Shown: positions 1 through 7,396 of the stretch, one piece after another
Layout of the letters: each line of letters starts with the position of its first letter
Numbering within the stretch: position 1 is the stretch's first letter
Assembly: GCF_027947595.1 (NCBI RefSeq)
Contig: NZ_CP116257.1
Coordinates: forward strand, 4,154,001-4,218,000
Origin: Streptomyces lienomycini
GTDB lineage: Bacteria > Actinomycetota > Actinomycetes > Streptomycetales > Streptomycetaceae
Direction of reading: 5' to 3'
DNA: 64,000 bases
The notes under the pieces: generated by a model
What the model saw: the letters and a program-made list of their open reading frames with translations, nothing else
Told to the model about the DNA's origin: nothing
Databases searched by the model: none
Position numbers and translations under genes: made by a program

Positions 1-663
1 GGGTTGGCGATGGCGGCGAGGGAGCCAAATACTGGCTCCAGGTCCTCACCGAGATCAAGAACCGGGGCGTGCGCGACGTCCTGATGCTTGTCTGCGATGG
101 GCTGACCGGACTCCCCGACGCGGTGAACACCGTCTGGCCTGCGACGATCGTGCAGACCTGCGTGGTTCACCTGCTTCGTAACAGCTTCAAATACGCGGGC
201 CGGCAGGACTGGGAGAAGATCGCTAAGGCTCTCCGGCCGGTCTACACCGCGCCCACGGAGGATGCCGCCACGGAAAGGTTCCTGGAGTTCTCGGAGGAAT
301 GGGGTGCGAAGTACCCGGCCATCGTCCGGCTGTGGGAGCGGGCCTGGGCGGAGTTCGTGCCCTTCCTTCAGTTCGACGTCGAGATCCGCCGGATCGTGTG
401 CACGACCAACGCGATCGAGTCCGTGAACGCCCGAATCCGCAAGGCCGTCCGTGCTCGCGGACACTTCCCCACGGAACAGGCCGCCCTGAAGTGCGTCTAC
501 CTCGCAGTAATGAGCCTGGACCCGACCGGGACCGGAGCGAAGCGTTGGACCAGGCGATGGAAGCCGGCTCTCCAGGCTTTCGACATCACCTTCGACGGCC
601 GTCTCACCGCGGCCCAACTGTAACTACCACCCCACGAGTTACACCACTCGCTGTACAGACCCA
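1..663 (+). mobile_element. IS256-family insertion sequence, right-hand part
   Basis: The window opens inside an IS256-type element; its left end lies outside. The transposase stops at 623 and the right terminus is placed near 663. Read from the vanH side, the end begins GGGTCTGTACAGCGAGTG and continues with a GTGTAA core, which resembles IS256-family terminal repeats. The junction falls inside the last codons of vanH, so this element broke that gene. A target duplication cannot be checked because only one end is visible; the right border is good to a few bases. Confidence 0.8.
3..623 (+). CDS. IS256-family (Mutator-type) transposase, 5' truncated by the window
   Basis: C-terminal part of a DDE transposase that catalyses cut-and-paste movement of the IS. 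The open frame continues to the left edge, so the first in-window codons are internal. Visible family marks are VCDGLTGLPDA (second catalytic aspartate of the DDE triad), the conserved cysteine/histidine stretch QTCVVHLLRNS, and CTTNAIESVNARIRK carrying the catalytic glutamate. The last 200 or so residues look intact, with no internal stop. Whether the full gene is functional depends on sequence outside the window. Confidence 0.9.
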   Translation, partial: VGDGGEGAKYWLQVLTEIKNRGVRDVLMLVCDGLTGLPDAVNTVWPATIVQTCVVHLLRNSFKYAGRQDWEKIAKALRPVYTAPTEDAATERFLEFSEEWGAKYPAIVRLWERAWAEFVPFLQFDVEIRRIVCTTNAIESVNARIRKAVRARGHFPTEQAALKCVYLAVMSLDPTGTGAKRWTRRWKPALQAFDITFDGRLTAAQL

Positions 664-1660
664 AGTTCAGGCAGTTGATGATGGAGTTCTCGACCGTGTC
701 CCTCAGGGCGTGGTCGGTGTAATAAGCGGTGTGCGGGCTGATGAGCACGTTCGGCATTTTTTGCAGCCTCGGCAGCAGCGTGCTTTCGATGGGCCTGTTC
801 CTGCGGTCGGCGTAGAAGATTCCCTCCTCCCCTTCGATGACGTCCAGCGCCGCACCGTTCAACCTGCCGCTCTCCAGCGCCGACACCAGGGCCTCGGTGT
901 CGATGAGTGGTCCGCGTCCGGTATTGACGACGAACGCTCCCCTCTTCATCTGCCGCATACGTCGCTCGTCGAGGAGGTGATGCGTATCCGCGCCCAGCGG
1001 AACGTGCAGCGTCACGATGTCGCTCGACCGCAGCAACACGTCGAGGGGAACGTAGTCGGCCGTGTCCCTGTCCCGAGTGCCGTGGGCCAGGACACGGGAG
1101 CCGAAACCCCGGAGCCTGTCCACGACCGCCGTCCCGATGCGTCCCGTTCCGATCACCCCGACGGTCAGGTCGCGCAGCTCCCTGCCGCGCACCTCGGGCA
1201 ACCGGTAGTCGTGGAGGTCCGTGCGGCGGACGGTGGCTTTCGCATTGCGCACCGCCATCAGCATGAGCATGAGGGTGTAGTCGGCCACACTGTCCGGGGA
1301 GTAGACGACGTTCTCGACGGAGATGCCGATACGTGCCGCGTATTCCACGTCGATGTGGTTGCAGCCGATACTCCGTGTGGATATGTACGTCACACCTGCT
1401 TGACGAAGCGCGAGAAGAGCGGTCGGCGTGACAGGCGCCTTGTGTCCCACGCTGATGCACCGGTTTCCGGAGGCCAACTCGACATTGCCTTCGGTCAGGG
1501 CGGCCTCCGTCAGGGTCACTTTCACACCGAAGTGGGGTGCCATCTGACGGAACAGGTCGGCCTCGTCATGCCCGCAGCCGTACACCGTGATCCCCGTCAC
1601 CGGAACGGCCGAGGAGATCGATGGGGCCGAGGCGGCCGGGGATGCCTGGGAAAAGGTCAT
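497..1660 (-). pseudogene. vanH: VanH D-lactate dehydrogenase, 3' end disrupted by an IS
   Basis: VanH reduces pyruvate to D-lactate for D-Ala-D-Lac precursors in glycopeptide resistance. The Rossmann motif GVIGTGRIGTAV, the conserved GCNHIDVEYAARIGISVEN block, the catalytic arginine and glutamate regions (NTGRGPLID, LDVIEGEEGIFYADRRNRP) and the catalytic histidine in SPHTAYYTDHA are all present. Homology holds to about INCLN near 665. From there the frame runs into the IS256 end and adds roughly 50 unrelated residues before a stop at 497. The start is ATG 1660, a few bases after GGGG; an upstream TTG at 1672 is possible. In related clusters vanA and vanX follow directly; here the IS is in that place. 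Only the extreme C-terminus is lost, so the enzyme could still fold, but expression of vanA/vanX from the vanH promoter would be interrupted. Confidence 0.9.
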
Positions 1661-1676
1661 GTCCCCAGTCAAGGCG

Positions 1677-1738
1677 GCGCGGTGTTGCCGGCGCGTATGC
1701 GATTTTCTATATCCCGACGATACGTTACCGGCCGGTAA
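1677..1738 (-). promoter_or_regulatory. Putative VanR operator/promoter of vanH plus adjacent palindrome
   Basis: About 46 bp closely matching the elements before vanK and vanJ/vanR. Its centre is an imperfect direct repeat on the + strand, CTATAT then CGATAC at an 11-bp spacing, the layout expected for an OmpR-type regulator such as VanR. The block ends 17 bp from the vanH start, like the other copies. Only this copy is followed by a perfect 14-bp palindrome, TTACCGGCCGGTAA, at 1725-1738. It is the most diverged of the three copies. Binding is inferred, not shown. Confidence 0.65.
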
Positions 1739-1754
1739 GGTAAGGGGTGAGCCC

Positions 1755-2963
1755 TCAACGCCCGCGCCGTTTCATGTACAGGTCGAAGGTCCGGTAGACC
1801 AGTGGCCGCAGCGGCAGGTCCCACTCACCCACGTACCGCACTGCCTGACCGCCGGTGCCGGCCTTGAACTGGATCAACCCGACGTGCGGGTCGTCGAGGT
1901 CGAGGGTCGGGGTGATGCCGCGCAGGTCGTAGACGTCGCAGCCGGTGGCCAGCGCGTCGCGGATCATCGCCCACTGACAGGCGTTGGAGCCCCGTACCTC
2001 GCGTTTCCCGGTGGACGAGGCGCCGTAGGCGTACACCGCGTGGGTGCCGACGCGGACCATGACGGCGGCGGCGACCAGGTCGCCCCGGTGGCGGGCCAGG
2101 TAGAGTCCGATCCGCTCGGGATCCTCGGCGCCGAGCACCGAGAACATGGTCTCGAAGTAGCGCAGCGGCCGGGGTGTGAAGCGGTCCCGCTCGGCGGTAT
2201 GGACGTAGAGGTCGTGGAACGCCGTCACATCCTCCCGACCGCTCACCTGACCGTCGGTGACCTGACCGCCCGTGACCTCTACGCCCTCCTTGGCCGCCTT
2301 CCTGATGTTGCGCCGCCACAGCTGGTTCATGCCCCTGAGCAGGTCGTCCTCGGTTCTGCCGGCCAACGGGATCTCGTACTTGAACTGGGGGTGCCCGACG
2401 CCGAAGCCGTCCTCCGGGCTCTGCGGCAGCCAGCCCGCGCCCCTGAGCCGGTCTGTCACCCGGGCGCCGACCGGGTCGGTCCAGCTGGCGGGCACATCGG
2501 TGAGCCGCCGCGTGCCCGGATCGGCGATGCCCTCCTTGATCTCGTCCGAACTCCAGACGTGTGTACGCACCGGCCCACCGAGCCGGATGGCGAACGCGCC
2601 GCCTGCCTTGAGGTGGGCGGCCAGCGGGTCGAGCCACGCGTCGACGTCGCCGGTCCAGTCGATGACCGGGCCCTCGGGCAGATAGGCCAGCGTGAAACGC
2701 TCGAGCCGTGGCACCGGCCGGTGCAGGACGAGCCCGGCGCCGACCAGTCGCGGGCCGTCGTACCAGCCCAGGGACTCGCTGCGCCACTCGGTCTTGACGC
2801 GCCCCCAGGCCGGGGTCTGCAGGAAACTGACCGAGCGCTGTGCCCGTACGAACGCCAGGTGCTCGGCCGCGCTGATGGGCCGGACGGTCAGGTCCACGCC
2901 CGCCGCCCCGGGCGGAAATCGACGGGAACGGGCCATTGGTCGTACTGGTTCGCTGTAGGACAT
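1755..2963 (-). CDS. vanK: VanK, Fem-family peptidyltransferase
   Basis: Member of the FemABX family. In Streptomyces van clusters VanK adds the glycine branch to lipid-linked precursors that end in D-Ala-D-Lac, which the normal FemX does not accept. The 402-residue protein shows typical Fem features: the early block FLQTPAWGRVKTEW, LAYLPEGPVIDW, the acceptor region MNQLWRRNIRKAAKEGVEV, and the C-terminal Fem signature YDLRGITPTLDLDDPHVG followed by FKAGTGGQAVRYVGEWDLP. The second GNAT-like half is complete. The start is taken as ATG 2963, which lies the same distance from the shared promoter element as the vanH and vanJ starts; ATG 2936 is the alternative. It is transcribed in the same direction as vanJ and vanH, from its own promoter. 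Confidence 0.92.
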   Translation of the reverse strand: MSYSEPVRPMARSRRFPPGAAGVDLTVRPISAAEHLAFVRAQRSVSFLQTPAWGRVKTEWRSESLGWYDGPRLVGAGLVLHRPVPRLERFTLAYLPEGPVIDWTGDVDAWLDPLAAHLKAGGAFAIRLGGPVRTHVWSSDEIKEGIADPGTRRLTDVPASWTDPVGARVTDRLRGAGWLPQSPEDGFGVGHPQFKYEIPLAGRTEDDLLRGMNQLWRRNIRKAAKEGVEVTGGQVTDGQVSGREDVTAFHDLYVHTAERDRFTPRPLRYFETMFSVLGAEDPERIGLYLARHRGDLVAAAVMVRVGTHAVYAYGASSTGKREVRGSNACQWAMIRDALATGCDVYDLRGITPTLDLDDPHVGLIQFKAGTGGQAVRYVGEWDLPLRPLVYRTFDLYMKRRGR

Positions 2964-2977
2964 ACCGCCAGTCAAGT

Positions 2978-3026
2978 CGGCGCGGTGTTGCCGACACGTA
3001 TGCGATTTTCGATACATCGACGATAT
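2978..3026 (-). promoter_or_regulatory. Putative VanR operator/promoter of vanK
   Basis: Second copy of the shared van element. On the + strand it reads CGCGGTGTTGCCGACACGTA (2981-3000), then TGCGATTTTC and the direct repeat CGATAC-N5-CGATAT. It lies about 18 bp upstream of the vanK start. Near-identity with the 4191 copy while flanking DNA differs argues for selection on a binding site. Confidence 0.7.
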
Positions 3027-3084
3027 GTCCGGGCGAAGCGGGGCGGGCGGCCCCGCACCCGCCCACGCGCCGGTCGGGCGACGC

Positions 3085-4173
3085 TCACCAGCTGATGCCG
3101 GCCGCCACCGGCAGATGGTCGCTGCCGGTGGCGGACAGCACCCACGAACCGGTCGGCTCCAGGCCGCGCACCAGGATCTGGTCGATCCGCGCCACCGGGA
3201 ACGTCGCCGGCCAGCTGAAGCCGAAACCGTCTCCTGCCGCGTCCTGCGTCGAGTGAAGCTGCGAGGTGATGCCCGCCAACGCGCGGTCGTCCAGGCTTCC
3301 GTTCAGGTCACCGAGCAGTATCACCCGCTCGCTCGGGTCTGCGGCGAGCACATCGCCGAGTGCCCGCGCGTTCCGGTCGCGGGAGTCCGTCCAGAAGCCC
3401 GCCCGGGGATTGAGGCGTACGGAGCCCAGGTGGGCCACGTACACCACCAGCGGTCCCCGGTCCGTGGCCACCGTGGCGCGCAGCGCCCGGCCGTCGGCCG
3501 CCTGGACGTCGGCGGGCTTGGTGTCGGCCAGCGGCCCGTAGTCCGTCCTGATGTCGACGGGTCGCGTGTGAGACAGCGGCAGCCGGCTCCACAGCCCCAC
3601 CGTGCCCTGCACCGTGTGGTACGGGTACGCTCCCGCCAGTTCCTTCTCGTACGCTGTCCGGTCCTCCGCGGTGATCTCCTCGAGGGCCAGCACGTCGACC
3701 CCTGAGGCGACCAGGTGGCGGGCGGTGCCGGCCGGGTCCGGGTTGTCGGCGCCGACGTTGTGGGTGGCCACGGTGAGGTCGCCGCCCGGTTCGGACTTGT
3801 CGGCGAGCAGCCCGCCGAAGAGGCTCAGCCATACCGTGACCGGAAGCACCAGAGCGAGCACCGCAGCGGCCGATCGGCGCCACAACGCCCCGGCCGCCAG
3901 CACGGGGACGAAGAGCCCGAACCACGGCAGGAAGGTCTCCACGAGACTGCCGAGAGACCCGATCCGGTTCGGGATCTCGGCGTGCAGCAGCATGACCAGG
4001 CCCAGCAGCAGCGCGGCTCCCGTGAGCACCGGGCCCCGCTTCCAGGCTCCCGACCGGACAGCCCGACGCAACGCGGCGAGCGGCAGCCGACTTCTTGCTG
4101 GGGCGGTCCCTCTCGTTGCTTCTGCTTCCGGTGTTGTTGTTGGAGGTGCAGCTGGTGGTGAGGTCTGGCGCAT
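3085..4173 (-). CDS. vanJ: VanJ, membrane-anchored endonuclease/exonuclease/phosphatase-fold protein
   Basis: A 362-residue membrane protein. Roughly residues 35-130 hold three hydrophobic segments (for example LTGAALLLGLVMLLHAE and AAAVLALVLPVTVWLSLFG). The rest is an EEP-fold domain with ATHNVGADN, the catalytic glutamate in LALEEITAED, the metal and phosphate residues in LLGDLNGSLDD, and the C-terminal GSDHLPV histidine. In Streptomyces coelicolor VanJ gives teicoplanin resistance independently of D-Ala-D-Lac synthesis; it probably acts on lipid-phosphate substrates outside the membrane. The start is ATG 4173, fixed by its constant distance from the van promoter element. It is divergent from vanR across that element. 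Confidence 0.9.
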   Translation of the reverse strand: MRQTSPPAAPPTTTPEAEATRGTAPARSRLPLAALRRAVRSGAWKRGPVLTGAALLLGLVMLLHAEIPNRIGSLGSLVETFLPWFGLFVPVLAAGALWRRSAAAVLALVLPVTVWLSLFGGLLADKSEPGGDLTVATHNVGADNPDPAGTARHLVASGVDVLALEEITAEDRTAYEKELAGAYPYHTVQGTVGLWSRLPLSHTRPVDIRTDYGPLADTKPADVQAADGRALRATVATDRGPLVVYVAHLGSVRLNPRAGFWTDSRDRNARALGDVLAADPSERVILLGDLNGSLDDRALAGITSQLHSTQDAAGDGFGFSWPATFPVARIDQILVRGLEPTGSWVLSATGSDHLPVAAGISW

Positions 4174-4187
4174 ACGGTGAGTGAACG

Positions 4188-4236
4188 GGGCGCGGTGTTG
4201 CCGACACGTATGCGGTTTTCGATATGCCGACGATAT
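4188..4236. promoter_or_regulatory. Putative VanR operator between vanJ and vanR
   Basis: Third copy of the van element, between divergent vanJ and vanR. The + strand carries the cleanest direct repeat, CGATATgccgaCGATATg, two hexamers in the same orientation 11 bp apart (4219-4236), preceded by the conserved GCGCGGTGTTGCCGACACGT. A TAACCT sequence at 4247-4252 would suit a -10 box for vanR, whose start at 4261 would then leave almost no leader. One site could control both directions, including vanR autoregulation. Confidence 0.7.
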
Positions 4237-4260
4237 GCGCCCACTCGTAACCTCGACGGC

Positions 4261-4959
4261 ATGCGTGTTCTGATTGTTGAGGACGAGCCCTACCTGGCGG
4301 AGGCGATTCGCGACGGCCTGCGCCTGGAGGCGATCGCGGGCGACATCGCGGGGGACGGCGACACCGCTTTGGCGCTGCTGAGCATCAACGCCTACGACAT
4401 CGCCGTCCTCGACCGCGACATCCCGGGCCCGTCCGGCGACGAGATCGCCGCGCGCATCGTCGCCTCGGGCAGCGGAATGCCGATCCTCATGCTCACCGCG
4501 GCCGACCGCCTCGACGACAAGGCCTCCGGCTTCGGGCTCGGCGCCGACGACTACCTCACCAAGCCGTTCGAACTGCGGGAGCTCGCGCTCAGACTCAGGG
4601 CCCTCGACCGCAGACGCGCCCACAGCAGGCCTCCCGTGCGCGAGATAGCCGGTCTGCGCGTCGACCCGTTCCGCAGAGAGGTCTACCGGGACGGCCGCTA
4701 CGTCGCGCTGACCAGGAAGCAGTTCGCGGTACTCGAAGTGCTGGTCGCCGCGGAGGGTGGTGTCGTCAGCGCCGAGGAACTCCTGGAACGCGCGTGGGAC
4801 GAGAACGCCGACCCCTTCACCAACGCGGTCCGCATCACCGTCTCGGCTCTGCGCAAGCGCCTCGGTGAACCGTGGACCATCGCCACCGTGCCGGGCGTCG
4901 GCTACCGCATCGACACAGGGGCGGCCGTGGCCGGGCAGGCCGGTGGTGACCGTGGATAG
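4261..4959 (+). CDS. vanR: VanR, OmpR-family response regulator
   Basis: A 232-residue response regulator of the VanRS two-component system. The receiver domain (about residues 1-120) has the acidic pair in VEDEPYLAE, phospho-acceptor D51 in VLDRDIPGPSGDE, the threonine in LMLTAADR and the lysine in YLTKPFELRE. The winged-helix domain (about 130-225) contains FRREVYRDGRYVALTRKQF and VRITVSALRKRLG with the closing GVGYRID. When phosphorylated by VanS it should activate vanJ, vanK and vanHAX through the three repeated operators. The start is ATG 4261; the frame is open further upstream but that extension overlaps the operator. It overlaps vanS by 8 bp. Confidence 0.95.
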   Translation: MRVLIVEDEPYLAEAIRDGLRLEAIAGDIAGDGDTALALLSINAYDIAVLDRDIPGPSGDEIAARIVASGSGMPILMLTAADRLDDKASGFGLGADDYLTKPFELRELALRLRALDRRRAHSRPPVREIAGLRVDPFRREVYRDGRYVALTRKQFAVLEVLVAAEGGVVSAEELLERAWDENADPFTNAVRITVSALRKRLGEPWTIATVPGVGYRIDTGAAVAGQAGGDRG

Positions 4960-6046
4960 ACGGCGCGGCTTGAGTGTCCGTCTCAAACTCACCCTCAGCT
5001 ACGCAGGCTTCCTCATGCTGGCGGGCGCCCTGCTGCTCGCGGCCGTGGGAGTGTTCCTCCTGCGCCAGGGGTGGTTGCTCACCAACGAACGGGGAGCGGT
5101 GAGAGCGACTCCCGGCACGGTCTTCCTCCGCAGTTTCGCCCCGACGGCAGCGGGGGTCATGGCGTTCCTCCTGGTGTTCGGCCTCCTGGGCGGATGGTTC
5201 CTGGCCGGACGGATGCTCGCCCCTCTGGACCGGATCACACACGCCACCCGTACGGCTGAGGCCGGGTCGCTGTCCCACCGGATCCGGTTGCCGGGTCGCA
5301 GGGACGAGTTCCGCGAACTCGCCGACGCCTTGGACACGATGCTCGCCCGCCTCGAAGCCCACGTGGTCGAGCAGCAGCGCTTCGCGGCCAACGCCTCTCA
5401 CGAGCTTCGCACCCCGCTGGCCGTCTCGAAAGCCCTCCTCGATGTGGCCCGCACCGACCCGGACCAGGACACCGACGAGATCATCGACCGCCTCCACTCC
5501 GTGAACACCCGGGCGATCGACCTCACCGAGGCCCTCCTCCTGCTCAGCCGCGCCGGCCAGCGCTCCTTCGCCCGGGAACACGTCGACCTGTCCCTCCTCG
5601 CCGAGGAGGCGACCGAAACTCTCCTCCCCCTCGCGGAGAGACACGGCGTCATCCTGGAAACCGGCGGCGACGTGACCCCTTCAGTCGGTTCGCCGACCCT
5701 CCTCCTGCAACTGACCACGAACCTCGTCCACAACGCGATCGTCCACAACATCCCCGGCCGGGGCAGAGTCTGGGTCCACACCACCCCCGGCGCCCACACC
5801 TCGCTGCTCACCGTCGAGAACACCGGCGAACTGATCAACGCCCACCAGGCCTCGACCCTGACCGAGCCGTTCCAGCGCGGCACGGAACGCGTACACACCG
5901 GCCACCCGGGCGTCGGCCTGGGCCTGGCCATCGTCAACACCATCACTCAGGCCCACGACGGCACCCTCACCCTCACCCCCCGCCCCGCCGGCGGCCTCCG
6001 CATCACCGTGGAGCTACCGACGAGCCCTCCGCGTTCCGGAAGATGA
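4952..6046 (+). CDS. vanS: VanS, glycopeptide-responsive sensor histidine kinase
   Basis: A 364-residue membrane histidine kinase that phosphorylates VanR. GTG 4952 (MDRRRGLSVRLKLTLSY) is chosen because it matches the family N-terminus and overlaps the vanR stop; GTG 4943 and 4946 are alternatives. Order of parts: TM1 (about residues 14-34), an extracytoplasmic loop of about 25 residues, TM2 (about 55-75), a HAMP domain (LAPLDRITHATRT), phospho-acceptor H150 in NASHELRTPL, and an ATP-binding domain with the N-box QLTTNLVHNAIVHN and G-box HPGVGLGLAIV. The short loop, which faces the drug, is where VanS proteins differ most and may set which glycopeptides induce the cluster. Confidence 0.94.
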   Translation: MDRRRGLSVRLKLTLSYAGFLMLAGALLLAAVGVFLLRQGWLLTNERGAVRATPGTVFLRSFAPTAAGVMAFLLVFGLLGGWFLAGRMLAPLDRITHATRTAEAGSLSHRIRLPGRRDEFRELADALDTMLARLEAHVVEQQRFAANASHELRTPLAVSKALLDVARTDPDQDTDEIIDRLHSVNTRAIDLTEALLLLSRAGQRSFAREHVDLSLLAEEATETLLPLAERHGVILETGGDVTPSVGSPTLLLQLTTNLVHNAIVHNIPGRGRVWVHTTPGAHTSLLTVENTGELINAHQASTLTEPFQRGTERVHTGHPGVGLGLAIVNTITQAHDGTLTLTPRPAGGLRITVELPTSPPRSGR

Positions 6047-6335
6047 GCACCGCAAGAACAGGGCCCGGCGCCGGTGCCGTACGCAGACCGCGCCGACGCG
6101 ACCCCGAGGGGCCGGCTGAGTCCCCTTCGGGAACGATCACACCCAGGCCGGGGTGTGCAGGCTGGGCGGTGGAGCAGGAGGCGTGTCACCGGCCGCCGCT
6201 GCTGTGCACGGTGACTCTCCGGTCGCCCGGCAGGGACGGTGGGTGGGCGACGATCGGCGCGCTGTTCGCCCTTCCAGCGTGCCGCCGCAGGGGGGTGCGG
6301 CGAGAGATGGACTTGCCCATCCGGGGCGGGGCCGC

Positions 6336-6380
6336 GACGACCAGCGCACCGAGGTGTAAGACCTCGGTGCGCTGGTCGTC
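6336..6380. repeat. 20-bp perfect inverted repeat with 5-nt loop
   Basis: The arm GACGACCAGCGCACCGAGGT at 6336-6355 is followed by GTAAG and its exact reverse complement at 6361-6380. The right arm is part of the tetR remnant coding sequence (residues DDQRTEV on the minus strand), and that homology stops exactly at the loop. This suggests a fold-back copying event at a deletion breakpoint. It could also work as a terminator, but there is no T-run and no intact gene ends here. Confidence 0.85.
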
Positions 6381-6484
6381 ATCAAGGTGGCGGATCGCGT
6401 GGTAGATCTGGTTGCTCAACTGAGACTTGTGGGTGCCCTCGGCGTAGGAGGCGGCAAGGGCGAGGAGCTCGTCAAGAGGTCCTT
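6361..6484 (-). pseudogene. Internal fragment of a TetR-family regulator
   Basis: Minus-strand translation gives LLALAASYAEGTHKSQLSNQ then IYHAIRHLDDDQRTEV, closely similar to the ligand-binding domain of the intact TetR gene at 46308-46898 (LLVLAASYATGTYNSALSNQ then IYYAIRHLEEDQRAEV). Neither the DNA-binding N-terminus nor the C-terminus is present nearby. It is a decayed paralogue or relic of the same regulator family and cannot be functional. Confidence 0.7.
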
Positions 6485-6516
6485 CCTCCACCCCTCCGCA
6501 CCGGCCGACTCGCTCA

Positions 6517-6672
6517 TTAGAAGAAGTGCTTGCGTCCGCCGACCGCGCGGCCGGTCGCACCCAGGATCCACAGGATGGCGCCGACCAGAATGAGAATGCC
6601 ACCGATCGTCGTGAGCAGACCCATGCCGACAAGCAGGCCGATGATCAGCAGAATAAGCCCGAGAATGATCAT
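6517..6672 (-). CDS. Small hydrophobic membrane peptide, DUF6131-like
   Basis: A 51-residue gene. The product starts MIILGLILLIIGLLVGMGLL and is almost entirely two hydrophobic segments with a short turn, ending in GRAVGGRKHFF, a basic cytoplasmic tail. The length, the MIxLGLILLIIG start and the ATGRAVGGR(R/K)H-type end match the DUF6131 peptides common in actinobacteria. A TGGAG ribosome site lies about 8 nt before ATG 6672, supporting real translation. Function unknown; stress-related membrane roles are only suspected for such peptides. It sits alone among debris. Confidence 0.78.
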   Translation of the reverse strand: MIILGLILLIIGLLVGMGLLTTIGGILILVGAILWILGATGRAVGGRKHFF

Positions 6673-6895
6673 TTCAGAACTCCATCGTCAATTGCGACTC
6701 AGGCGTGTGCGCACATAGGCCGCACAAGGCCTGAGTTCGCCCCCTTGTTGGTGGATCCCGATCCGTTCCGGATGCCAGGATCTCGGTGCGATAGCCCTTG
6801 TGCCCGGCGACACAGTGTTCACGCACCCCTTCGAAAATTCGTTCACGAAGTGGCTGCTTAACCGGGAGGTCGAGTTGACCCGGATCGTGGACTTC

Positions 6896-7215
6896 GCGTC
6901 GGGTGGTGTACTTCTTGCTCGCTCTCGCGCTGTGCGAGACGCTTGCCGGGCCTGTCGCCCGCCCTGGGCAGGACGGGTCCTTCCACCCGGGCCTGCGCAC
7001 GGTGGCTGCCGACCCTGGTCGAGTGTGGCACCCGAGCGCTCGTTGCCGCCGCCTTCGGACCGGAGTCCGAGGGGCGAGGTTCCTCGTGCGTTTCGGGGCC
7101 CGCCGTGTCCCCACCCCGGCCGAGCACCTGGGTGACGGTTCCTCCCTCGCCCGCATCGGCTACGGCGTCCTCCGGGAACTGCTGCCGGTCCGCGTGATCG
7201 AGGCGACCCTCTGGG
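6896..7215 (+). pseudogene. Degraded IS4-family transposase remnants
   Basis: Short pieces in different frames resemble Streptomyces IS4 transposases: RRVVYFLLALAL near 6896 (N-terminal region), LVECGTRALVAAAFGP near 7015 (core), and DGSSLARI...LPVRVIEATL near 7135-7215. The pieces are in family order but far closer together than in an intact gene, with frame changes, so large deletions have occurred. No ends or repeats are recognisable. The surrounding 6673-7396 DNA shows nothing else I can support. Confidence 0.5.
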
Positions 7216-7396
7216 CGACCTCCTGCCCGCGCCCGAAAGAACCCGACGGGCAAGTACGCCCGAACGCGAGACAGCCCTCCACAGACCCAGGACTACACCG
7301 TCCGCACCGCCGTCGCGTTCTTCGCCCACGACCGCAACAGCCGCTCATGGCCCTGACGCAACGGTGCTGAGGCCCCAGCCCGTCGCCTTGGGGCCT

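Noticed and set aside
6336..6380. The perfect hairpin as a transcription terminator
   Set aside because: No T-run, no intact gene ending beside it, and one arm is coding sequence of a relic; a rearrangement scar explains it better.
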